Positions 1 to 5,102 of a stretch of 5,142 nt of DNA are shown piece after piece. Made by a program: the position numbers and the translations under genes. This DNA is from Schaalia odontolytica. Lineage in GTDB: Bacteria > Actinomycetota > Actinomycetes > Actinomycetales > Actinomycetaceae. The stretch is from positions 1-5,142 of the forward strand of contig CATYYP010000141.1 in NCBI GenBank assembly GCA_958415245.1. Reading direction: 5' to 3'. Positions within the stretch are counted from its first letter, which is position 1; each line of letters opens with the position of its first letter. The notes under the pieces are model-generated. The model was not told the DNA's origin. It did not search any database and saw nothing but the letters and a program-made list of their open reading frames with translations.

Positions 1-1
1 C

Positions 2-859
2 GTGACCGTGAAAAACTCGCACCTGCACCGCGGCGTGTGGGATAAGAGCGCGGACGGCGCCCACGAGGTGCGCGGACACACCCTCGGCATTATCGGCTAC
101 GGGAATATCGGCACCCAGCTCTCCGTTCTCGCTGAGGCTATGGGCCTCAACGTCATCTTCTACGACGCCGCCGAGCGCCTCGCCCTGGGCAACGCCACGC
201 AGATGCCGACCATGGAGGCCGTCCTCCGTGAAGCCGACATCATCTCCGTGCACGTGGACGGCCAGGAGTCCAACACGAACCTCATCGGGCGCGTCGAGTT
301 CGAGCTGATGAAGCCCGGCGCCCTGTTCATCAACCTGTCGCGCGGGCACGTCGTCGACGTCGACTCGCTGCACGCGGCGCTCGTGTCCGGCCACCTGGGC
401 GGAGCGGCTATCGACGTGTTCCCGGAGGAGCCGCGCGCCAACGGCGACCCCTTCGACTCGCCCCTGGCGACTCTCGACAACGTCATCCTCACGCCCCACA
501 TCGGCGGCTCGACGGAGGAGGCGCAGTACGACATCGGTCGCTTCGTGGCCGCCAAGATCGGCGAATACCAGGCCAGCGGCTCGACCGACATGAGCGTGAA
601 CCTGCCGAACCTGACGATGAACATCGGCAAGCGCTCGCGCTACCGCGTGCGCCTCATCCACCGCAACGTGCCCGGCGTCATGGCTCGCGTCAACCAGATC
701 TTCGCCTCCTCCGAGGCCAACGTCGACGCCCAGATCCTTGCCACCGTCGACGAGGTCGGCTACGTGCTCACCGACATTTCGGCGGGCCTGGGGCGCGAGG
801 CGCTCGAGGAACTGAGCCACCTGCCCGAAACTGTCCGACTGATCGCCACGCCTCTGTAA
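2..859 (+). CDS. serA: D-3-phosphoglycerate dehydrogenase, E. coli-type with ACT domain (5' end cut off by window)
   Basis: This enzyme catalyses the NAD-dependent oxidation of 3-phosphoglycerate to 3-phosphohydroxypyruvate, the first committed step of serine synthesis in the cytoplasm. The visible 285 residues align end to end with the last part of E. coli SerA (410 aa), so about 126 N-terminal residues lie outside the window. The GTG at position 2 is therefore not a start. Numbering from it, the NAD-binding loop GYGNIG is at 32-37 and the ribose-binding Asp at 55. The catalytic trio Arg114 (in SRG), Glu143 (in PEEP) and His166 (in TPHIGGS) keeps the E. coli spacing of Arg240, Glu269 and His292. 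Residues from about 213 form an ACT domain. His220 and Asn222 correspond to the E. coli serine-binding His344 and Asn346, so feedback inhibition by serine is expected. It lacks the extra domain of the long mycobacterial SerA. The TAA stop is at 857-859, and I see no clear terminator after it. Confidence 0.95.
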   Translation: MTVKNSHLHRGVWDKSADGAHEVRGHTLGIIGYGNIGTQLSVLAEAMGLNVIFYDAAERLALGNATQMPTMEAVLREADIISVHVDGQESNTNLIGRVEFELMKPGALFINLSRGHVVDVDSLHAALVSGHLGGAAIDVFPEEPRANGDPFDSPLATLDNVILTPHIGGSTEEAQYDIGRFVAAKIGEYQASGSTDMSVNLPNLTMNIGKRSRYRVRLIHRNVPGVMARVNQIFASSEANVDAQILATVDEVGYVLTDISAGLGREALEELSHLPETVRLIATPL

Positions 860-906
860 AACTGTCGCATTCATCGCGTTCCCAGCTGGTCAAACGAGGC
901 ATAACT

Positions 907-918
907 TACGGTATCGTA
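907..918. promoter_or_regulatory. Near-palindrome upstream of fadD, candidate operator
   Basis: TACGGTATCGTA is an imperfect palindrome: the outer TACG and CGTA arms match exactly and 10 of 12 positions are symmetric. It lies 26 bases before the fadD start codon. The overlapping hexamer TATCGT (912-917) could serve as a -10 element, with TGGTCA (887-892) as a weak -35, but the 19-base spacer is long and the promoter call is weak. A palindrome this close to the start of an acyl-CoA ligase gene is the usual position for a TetR-type fatty acid regulator. Which protein binds, if any, cannot be read from the sequence. Confidence 0.35.
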
Positions 919-932
919 GGGGCATCGTTCCC

Positions 933-940
933 AAAGGAGG
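933..940 (+). promoter_or_regulatory. Ribosome binding site of fadD
   Basis: AAAGGAGG is a nearly perfect Shine-Dalgarno sequence four bases before the ATG at 945. It fixes that ATG as the start and suggests efficient translation. Confidence 0.85.
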
Positions 941-944
941 ACAG

Positions 945-3005
945 ATGGATCTCACGACGAAGCTGCGCGAGCTGTACGCACCGGGAGTCGCCTACAACAT
1001 CGCGATTCCCGACCGTCCGATCCCGGACATGGTCCTGGAAGTCGCCTCCCGCTACCCGGGGCGCGCCGCGATTGACTTCTTCGCGCGCCAACTCACGTAC
1101 GCGGAACTTGCTCAGGAGATGCGCCAGGCCGCGGGGGCCCTCCACCAGGCGGGCGTTCGCCCCGGGGACCGCGTCGCCCTCGTCATGCCGAACTGCCCGC
1201 AGCACGCCGTCGCCGTCCTGGGCACGATGCTCCTCGGCGCCGTCGTCGTCGAACACAATCCGCTTGCCCCCGCGGGCGAGCTGGAAGGCGAGTACGAGCG
1301 CCACGGCGCTCGCGTCACCATCGCCTGGTCGAAGTCCCTGGAGAAACTCACCTTCCTCGGGCGCGGCCACACCACCTTCTGCATGGACCTGACGAGCGCC
1401 CTTCCCGCCGCCTCGCGCATGGCGCTCAAGCTTCCCGTCAAGGCGGCCCGCGAGAAGCGCGAACAGCTCTCCAGCCCGCGCCCGAGCTGGGCTCGCTCCT
1501 GGACGCGCGCCCTGCGCACCGCGACCCCGTGGCGCGGCGACTGCCCGTCAACGATGGAGGACGTCGCTCTCCTCATTCACACGGGCGGCACGACCGGCGT
1601 GCCGAAGGCCGCCGCTCTCACGCACGCCAACCTCATGGCGAACGTCGAGGAATCGATCGCGTGGGTCCCCGTCCTCCACGAGGGCGCGGAAGTCTTCTAC
1701 TGCATCCTGCCCCTCTTCCACGCCTTTGGGTTCACGATTGGCTTCCTGGCGGGCCTGCGCATGGGGGCGACGATCGCCATGTTCCCCAAGTTCGACACCG
1801 CGCTGGTGCTGGCCGCTCAGCGCCGGCTGCCGTGCACGTTCTTCCTGGGCGTTCCGCCCATGTACGAGCGCCTGCTCGCGGCGGCGGAGGGCACGAACGC
1901 GGACCTGTCCTCGATCCACTTCTCACTCTCGGGCGCAATGCCTCTCTCGGCGCCGCTGGCCGACCAGTGGGAGCAGGCAACCGGCGGCCTCATGATCGAA
2001 GGCTACGGCATGACGGAGGCCGCCCCAATCATCTTGGGATCACCCCTCGCTTCCTCACGGGCACGCGGGGCGCTCGGCATCCCCTTCCCCTCCACCCAGG
2101 TGCGCATCGTCGATCCGGAGAATCCCTCCCGCGACGTTGCAGATGGCGAGGTCGGCGAGCTCATTGCCCGCGGCCCGCAGGTGTTCTCCGGCTATTGGAA
2201 CCAGGAAGACGAGACCGCCGAAGTGTTCACCGAGGATGGCTGGCTGCGCACGGGCGACCTCGTTCAGGTGCGCGACGGCTTCATCTACATGGCGGATCGG
2301 CGCAAGGAGATGATCAACGCCTCCGGCTTCAACGTCTACCCCACGCAGGTGGAAAACGCCGTACGTTCGATGCCGGGAGTTCTCGACGTCGCGGCGGTCG
2401 GCGTGCCGGCCGGCGAGTCCGGCGAGGACGTCGTTGCCGCCGTCGTCCTTGAGGCGGGTGCCTCCGTCACGCTCGCAGACCTGCGCAAGTGGGCGGAGAA
2501 GTCCCTGGCCCACTATGCGCTCCCCCGGCAGATCGTCGTCATGACGGAGCTGCCTCGCTCTCAGCTGGGCAAGGTCATGCGCAAGAAGGTCCGCGAGCAG
2601 ATCATGGGAGCCCAGGCTGCCGCAACCGACGCGGTTGCCGGTGCGCGCGAGGCCGTCGCGGGTGCGCGCGGCGCCGTCTACGAGGCCGTGGCCGAGGCAC
2701 GCGAGTCCATGTCAGAGAGGGTCGCCGAGGCACGCGAGGCTGTCGCGGGTGCGCGCGGCGCCGTCTCCGAGGCCGTGGCCGAGGCACGCGAGTCCATGTC
2801 AGAGAGGGTGGCGGGCGCCCGAGAAAGCGCCTCCGAGGCGATGGCCGGAGCGCGCGAGTCCGTCGCCGAGGCGATGGCTGGCGCACGTGAGACGGTCGCC
2901 GAGGCCGTCGCCGGGGTTCGCGCATCCTCCTCCGAGCACACTTCCGCGCCGACCGACGCATCTGATGCACCGGTACAGCGCCACGAGGAGGCGGACGAGG
3001 AGTAG
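945..3005 (+). CDS. fadD: Long-chain fatty acid-CoA ligase (FadD-like) with C-terminal 11-residue helical repeats
   Basis: A 686-residue member of the AMP-forming acyl-CoA synthetase (ANL) family. It is expected to activate a fatty acid with ATP and CoA, giving acyl-CoA, AMP and pyrophosphate. The adenylation core shows the phosphate-binding loop TGGTTGVPK at 213-221, YGMTEA at 354-359, TGDL at 436-439 (Asp438 contacts the AMP ribose), and the hinge region DRRKEMI at 451-457 followed by GFNVYP at 461-466. The small C-terminal domain carries the catalytic lysine Lys543 in the motif LGK. Family members normally end close to here. This protein instead runs on through residues 553-665 in an Ala/Glu/Arg-rich repeat without proline, then an acidic tail (666-686, ending EEADEE). 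The chain-length specificity and the gene symbol are inferred from the family. The gene is same-stranded with serA but probably separately transcribed: it has an 85-base gap, its own strong ribosome binding site and a candidate operator. Confidence 0.9.
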   Translation: MDLTTKLRELYAPGVAYNIAIPDRPIPDMVLEVASRYPGRAAIDFFARQLTYAELAQEMRQAAGALHQAGVRPGDRVALVMPNCPQHAVAVLGTMLLGAVVVEHNPLAPAGELEGEYERHGARVTIAWSKSLEKLTFLGRGHTTFCMDLTSALPAASRMALKLPVKAAREKREQLSSPRPSWARSWTRALRTATPWRGDCPSTMEDVALLIHTGGTTGVPKAAALTHANLMANVEESIAWVPVLHEGAEVFYCILPLFHAFGFTIGFLAGLRMGATIAMFPKFDTALVLAAQRRLPCTFFLGVPPMYERLLAAAEGTNADLSSIHFSLSGAMPLSAPLADQWEQATGGLMIEGYGMTEAAPIILGSPLASSRARGALGIPFPSTQVRIVDPENPSRDVADGEVGELIARGPQVFSGYWNQEDETAEVFTEDGWLRTGDLVQVRDGFIYMADRRKEMINASGFNVYPTQVENAVRSMPGVLDVAAVGVPAGESGEDVVAAVVLEAGASVTLADLRKWAEKSLAHYALPRQIVVMTELPRSQLGKVMRKKVREQIMGAQAAATDAVAGAREAVAGARGAVYEAVAEARESMSERVAEAREAVAGARGAVSEAVAEARESMSERVAGARESASEAMAGARESVAEAMAGARETVAEAVAGVRASSSEHTSAPTDASDAPVQRHEEADEE
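2634..2807 (+). repeat. Two tandem 87-bp direct repeats inside the fadD tail
   Basis: Copies at 2634-2720 and 2721-2807 differ at 6 of 87 positions by direct comparison, and only one of those lies in the last 66 bases. They are in frame and encode 29 residues each (564-592 and 593-621), built as one heptad plus two hendecads (7+11+11). The near identity, including synonymous positions, points to a recent duplication by slippage or unequal recombination. Confidence 0.93.
2808..2939 (+). repeat. Four degenerate 33-bp repeats encoding 11-residue units
   Basis: Units start at 2808, 2841, 2874 and 2907. They encode VAGARESASEA, MAGARESVAEA, MAGARETVAEA and VAGVRASSSEH (residues 622-665). The register continues that of the upstream 87-bp copies. 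DNA identity between units is lower than between the 87-bp copies, so the protein pattern appears older than the 87-bp duplication. Confidence 0.85.
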
Positions 3006-3027
3006 TCGTCCCACCACCGTCACAACG

Positions 3028-3062
3028 ATGATGCCCGGCCCCGTCGCGGGACCGGGCATCAT
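3028..3062. terminator. Shared hairpin terminator between convergent fadD and nrdR
   Basis: A perfect 11-bp stem joins ATGATGCCCGG (3028-3038) with its complement at 3052-3062. After one C-A mismatch, a further 4 bp close on a TCG loop (3044-3046). It sits between the fadD stop at 3005 and the nrdR stop at 3076, so it can act on both strands. There is no strong T-run on either side, which is common for actinobacterial terminators. Confidence 0.8.
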
Positions 3063-3075
3063 TCGCACACGTTGA

Positions 3076-3663
3076 TTAGTCGTCTCCCAGCAGCGTCGGG
3101 GCGTTAGAGATGGAGCGCTTACGCGCAGCACGCACCTTGCGAGCCTTCTTCGCGGGCGCGGGCGCCGCGGGTTCGACGTCCGCGTGGGCACCGGCCTCGG
3201 ACACCGTGTCACCGCTCTGCGCACGCTCACGCAGCGCCTGAATGGCCTGCTCGAAATCATCGAGGGTGTCGAACTGACGATAGACGGAGGCGAAGCGCAG
3301 GTAGGCGATCACGTCGAGGTCGCGCAGGAACGGGAGGATGGCTTTGCCAACTTCGTTCGTCGACACGTTGGAGACGCCGGTTGAGCGCAGCTGCTCCTCA
3401 ACCTGCTGAGCGAGAATCGCGAGCTGATCATCCGAGACCGGCCGTCCCTGACAGGCCTTCTTGACACCCGACACAACCTTGTTACGGGAGAAAGACTCGA
3501 CGACGCCGGAGCGCTTGACGACCTGGAACGAGGACGTTTCGAGGGTCGTAAAACGCTTCTTGCAGTGCGTGCACTCACGCCGACGCCGGATCGAGGCGCC
3601 GTCGTCCGCGATGCGCGTATCAACGACGCGCGAATCCGGGTTATGACAGAAAGGGCAGTGCAC
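3076..3663 (-). CDS. nrdR: Transcriptional repressor NrdR of ribonucleotide reductase genes
   Basis: A 195-residue NrdR. It represses ribonucleotide reductase operons by binding paired NrdR boxes when its ATP-cone holds dATP with ATP. The N-terminal zinc ribbon is complete: Cys3 and Cys6 (HCPFC), Cys31 and Cys34 (CTHCKKRF). The ATP-cone spans about residues 47-137 and begins with VVKRSG (48-53). The start is GTG at 3663-3661, chosen because the family starts directly with the MxCPFC motif. No Shine-Dalgarno sequence is correctly spaced, and a -10-like hexamer sits 6 bases upstream, so the mRNA may be leaderless. Typical family members are about 150 residues. Here a tail (about 150-195) adds a Pro/Ala linker and a basic cluster, [12 protein letters not shown] at 172-183, ending LLGDD. 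It lies 56 bases downstream of the LysM gene, so read-through from the SOS promoter is also possible. No NrdR box is visible in the window. Confidence 0.96.
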   Translation of the reverse strand: MHCPFCHNPDSRVVDTRIADDGASIRRRRECTHCKKRFTTLETSSFQVVKRSGVVESFSRNKVVSGVKKACQGRPVSDDQLAILAQQVEEQLRSTGVSNVSTNEVGKAILPFLRDLDVIAYLRFASVYRQFDTLDDFEQAIQALRERAQSGDTVSEAGAHADVEPAAPAPAKKARKVRAARKRSISNAPTLLGDD

Positions 3664-3669
3664 CCCTCA

Positions 3670-3699
3670 ACGGTACACGCTCAGACCCCCATCTGTCAC
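3670..3699 (-). promoter_or_regulatory. Candidate nrdR promoter giving a leaderless transcript
   Basis: On the minus strand, GTGACA (3699-3694, 5 of 6 matches to TTGACA) is followed after 18 bases by TACCGT (3675-3670). TACCGT has the TAnnnT form of actinobacterial -10 elements. The GTG start codon of nrdR begins 6 bases after it, where transcription would be expected to start. The -10 match is limited, so the call is moderate. Confidence 0.45.
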
Positions 3700-3719
3700 A
3701 GGAGTCCCACGCGTCACCA

Positions 3720-4184
3720 TCAGCGGACGGGCACGAGAATCCGCTGCCCGGGCTGCAAGGCCCCCTGAACGTCGTTCATGCGCTCAATGTCAGCGACAAC
3801 CTGCTCGAGCGGACGATCCGTCTTGACATTCTGAGCCAGCGACCACACGGAGTCGCCGCTGACGACCGCCTTCGTCACCGTCGGGCCATCATAGGCTGCG
3901 GGCTGGATGGCGAGACCGAGGGCACCAGCCCCCACAGAGAGCACGAGCGTCGCAAGCGCGCCGGCGATAATACCGCGACGAGAGGAGCGGGTGCGACGAC
4001 GCGGAGCTGCAGGAGCCCGCAGGTACGAGGGATCATCAACGCGCTGGGCCTCGACGCGACGACGCGCAGACGGAGCGGTGGAGATGTCACGAACGGTCGC
4101 CAGCGGCGCGTCCTCCACGACGCGAAGCGGGTGGCGGCGCGCGGGGAACGAGACGGCAGTCTTCGTCGCGAAGGGGACACTCAT
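3720..4184 (-). CDS. SOS-induced cell-division suppressor with LysM domain (DivS/ChiZ/Rv2719c-like)
   Basis: A 154-residue single-pass membrane protein next to lexA. Its position and architecture match M. tuberculosis Rv2719c (ChiZ) and C. glutamicum DivS, which delay division after DNA damage. Residues 1-70 are a cytoplasmic, probably disordered, region with 15 arginines and one lysine against six acidic residues. A membrane segment follows at about 71-93, starting GIIAGALATLVL. The outer part carries one LysM peptidoglycan-binding domain at about 103-153, with SGDSVWSLA at 109-117 and LQPGQRILVP at 143-152. The start is the ATG at 4184-4182, because GGAGG lies five bases upstream. The frame stays open to 4352, but that stretch covers the promoter and LexA boxes and cannot be coding. 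No catalytic hydrolase domain is visible, so a direct wall-cutting activity is not supported here. Regulation by LexA is strongly implied by boxes overlapping its promoter. nrdR follows after 56 bases. Confidence 0.88.
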   Translation of the reverse strand: MSVPFATKTAVSFPARRHPLRVVEDAPLATVRDISTAPSARRRVEAQRVDDPSYLRAPAAPRRRTRSSRRGIIAGALATLVLSVGAGALGLAIQPAAYDGPTVTKAVVSGDSVWSLAQNVKTDRPLEQVVADIERMNDVQGALQPGQRILVPVR

Positions 4185-4189
4185 GAGAA

Positions 4190-4194
4190 CCTCC
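4190..4194 (-). promoter_or_regulatory. Ribosome binding site of the LysM division-suppressor gene
   Basis: On the minus strand GGAGG lies five bases before the ATG at 4184. It decides the start in favour of this ATG over longer in-frame alternatives upstream. Confidence 0.85.
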
Positions 4195-4206
4195 AGAACA
4201 CTTTCA

Positions 4207-4222
4207 TCGAACATCTGTTCGT
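4207..4222. promoter_or_regulatory. LexA (SOS) box 1
   Basis: TCGAACATCTGTTCGT matches the actinobacterial SOS consensus TCGAAC-N4-GTTCGA at 11 of 12 fixed positions. It lies just downstream of the predicted transcription start of the LysM gene, where bound LexA would block the polymerase. Confidence 0.92.
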
Positions 4223-4237
4223 CGAACACTTGTACGA
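4222..4237. promoter_or_regulatory. LexA (SOS) box 2, abutting box 1
   Basis: TCGAACACTTGTACGA matches the consensus at 11 of 12 fixed positions. It shares one base with box 1, so the two centres are 15 bp apart. It overlaps four bases of the -10 element of the LysM gene on the minus strand. Confidence 0.9.
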
Positions 4238-4262
4238 TAGCACGCTCCATGACCAATGTCGA
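4234..4262 (-). promoter_or_regulatory. SOS promoter of the LysM division-suppressor gene
   Basis: On the minus strand TCGACA (4262-4257, 5 of 6 to TTGACA) is followed, after an optimal 17-base spacer, by TATCGT (4239-4234, 4 of 6 to TATAAT). Transcription would start near 4227, inside the two abutting LexA boxes, leaving a leader of about 40 bases before the ATG. Confidence 0.7.
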
Positions 4263-4269
4263 GACCCAC

Positions 4270-4285
4270 TCGAACATATGTTTCA
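4270..4285. promoter_or_regulatory. LexA (SOS) box 3, lexA side
   Basis: TCGAACATATGTTTCA matches the SOS consensus at 10 of 12 fixed positions. It lies near the expected -35 region of lexA and about 8 bp behind the -35 of the divergent LysM gene. It fits lexA autorepression and is probably a weaker site than boxes 1 and 2. Confidence 0.75.
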
Positions 4286-4309
4286 TTTTGCGCGAAATCG
4301 GCTTATCCT
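4281..4309 (+). promoter_or_regulatory. Weak candidate lexA promoter
   Basis: TATCCT (4304-4309, 4 of 6 to TATAAT) could be the -10 element. The -35 position 17 bases upstream (4281-4286) is a poor match and overlaps LexA box 3. TTGACG at 4309-4314 is a better -35 hexamer, but no acceptable -10 follows it at the right distance. The call is mainly positional. Confidence 0.35.
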
Positions 4310-4320
4310 TGACGTATCTA

Positions 4321-4354
4321 GTGGACGTCCACCCATGCACATTTGCGTCCACCC
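4321..4354 (+). repeat. Perfect palindrome and 20-bp-spaced direct repeats in the lexA leader
   Basis: GTGGACGTCCAC (4321-4332) is a perfect 12-bp palindrome. The nonamer CGTCCACCC occurs at 4326-4334 and again at 4346-4354, exactly 20 bp apart. GTGGACG (4321-4327) can also pair with CGTCCAC (4346-4352) in the mRNA, forming a 7-bp stem shortly before the ribosome binding site. The function is unknown. Confidence 0.6.
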
Positions 4355-4360
4355 CGATGC

Positions 4361-4370
4361 GAAGGAGAGG
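4361..4370 (+). promoter_or_regulatory. Ribosome binding site of lexA
   Basis: GAAGGAGAGG precedes the ATG at 4373 with AGGAG five bases from the start codon. It favours this ATG over the in-frame TTG at 4343, which has no such site. Confidence 0.85.
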
Positions 4371-4372
4371 CC

Positions 4373-5053
4373 ATGACCGAGCGTTCGATCAGCGATCGAC
4401 ACCGCGCGATCTTGCGAGTTATCAACGAAAAGCTGGCATCCAGCGGCTTCCCTCCGTCTGTGCGCGAGATCGCATCTGCAGTCGGTTTGGCGTCACCCTC
4501 AACGGTGAAGCATCACCTTGACGCACTTGAGGCTGACGGCTACCTGGTGCGCGAGCCCGGCCTCCCTCGCGCCCTCGACCTCACCGATCAGGCGCGCGCC
4601 GAGCTCGGCATCGCTCCCTCAGCACAACCGTCCGAGAAGGTCGTTCGTATCGAGGTCCCCGTCTCCCACGTGGAAGAGGAAGGCACGGCGATTCCGCTCG
4701 TTGGACGCATCGCTGCCGGCGCCCCCATCACGGCTGAGCAGCACGTCGAGGATGTCTTCCGTCTTCCCACATCCATGACCGGACATGGCGATCTGTTCAT
4801 GCTCGAGGTGAGCGGCGAGTCGATGGTCGATGCGGGCATCTTCGATGGCGACTACGTTGTCATCCGCTCACAGAATGAGGCCCGCAACGGCGAGTTCGTC
4901 GCCGCCATGATCGACGGAGAGGCGACGGTGAAGGAACTATCCGTCACGGGCGGTCACGTCTGGCTCCTGCCCCACAACGCGGACTACTCCCCCATCCCGG
5001 GCGACGACGCCACCATCCTCGGCAAGGTCTTCACCGTCATTCGTTCACTCTGA
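4373..5053 (+). CDS. lexA: SOS response repressor LexA (self-cleaving)
   Basis: A 226-residue LexA, the repressor of the DNA-damage response. RecA filaments on single-stranded DNA trigger its self-cleavage, which releases target genes. The N-terminal winged helix-turn-helix (about 5-70) contains the family helices around PPSVREIASAVGL (27-39) and SPSTVKHHLDAL (41-52). The C-terminal protease domain has the Ala115-Gly116 cleavage bond in RIAAGAP, the nucleophile Ser150 in SGESM and the general base Lys187 in ATVKEL. The spacings (34 and 37 residues) equal those of E. coli Gly85, Ser119 and Lys156, so it should be active. The linker between the domains (about 72-100) is longer than in E. coli, as is usual in actinobacteria. 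It is divergent from the LysM suppressor gene, and the 188-base gap holds three LexA boxes, so it should repress both itself and its neighbour. Confidence 0.98.
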   Translation: MTERSISDRHRAILRVINEKLASSGFPPSVREIASAVGLASPSTVKHHLDALEADGYLVREPGLPRALDLTDQARAELGIAPSAQPSEKVVRIEVPVSHVEEEGTAIPLVGRIAAGAPITAEQHVEDVFRLPTSMTGHGDLFMLEVSGESMVDAGIFDGDYVVIRSQNEARNGEFVAAMIDGEATVKELSVTGGHVWLLPHNADYSPIPGDDATILGKVFTVIRSL

Positions 5054-5080
5054 CGTACCACATAAGCGAGTGGCGGGCCC

Positions 5081-5102
5081 CCGCGGGGGGGGGCCCCCGC
5101 GG
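5081..5102 (+). terminator. G/C-only hairpin after lexA, probable terminator
   Basis: CCGCGGGGG (5081-5089) pairs perfectly with CCCCCGCGG (5094-5102) around a GGGG loop, 28 bases after the lexA stop. A competing 8-bp stem, 5075-5082 with 5089-5096, is also possible. The sequence after it, TGTTGTGGG, is only mildly T-rich. A second CCGCGGGGGGGG occurs at 5125-5136 near the window edge. Runs of eight or nine G are prone to sequencing error, so exact lengths are uncertain. Confidence 0.65.

Noticed and set aside
860..944. Terminator for serA or a riboswitch in the serA-fadD gap
   Set aside because: No stable stem-loop could be found. Only the short near-palindrome and the ribosome binding site stand out.
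906..1370. Open frame on the minus strand over the start of fadD
   Set aside because: Antisense shadow with low-complexity composition. It overlaps the fadD control region and shows no family signature.
1529..2452. 307-residue open frame on the plus strand overlapping fadD
   Set aside because: It is an Arg/Gly/Pro-rich shadow of the fadD frame in GC-rich DNA. It has no recognisable domain, and the fadD frame carries all family motifs.
2634..2939. Possible CRISPR-like or intergenic repeat array
   Set aside because: Repeats are adjacent without spacers and lie fully in frame within fadD, so they are a protein repeat.
2602..2970. Repeat-rich open frames on the minus strand and in other plus frames over the fadD tail
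   Set aside because: They mirror the 33-bp and 87-bp repeats of the real frame, which alone continues directly from a complete enzyme domain.
4185..4352. N-terminal extension of the LysM protein by 56 residues
   Set aside because: The extension would cover the promoter and all three LexA boxes. A proper ribosome binding site supports the ATG at 4184 instead.
4343..4372. Ten-residue N-terminal extension of LexA from TTG at 4343
   Set aside because: The extra codons run through the ribosome binding site at 4361-4370, and the family fold begins just after the ATG at 4373.
3907..4521. 204-residue plus-strand open frame across the LysM gene and lexA start
   Set aside because: It runs antisense to the LysM gene and through the SOS control region, with no recognisable domain.
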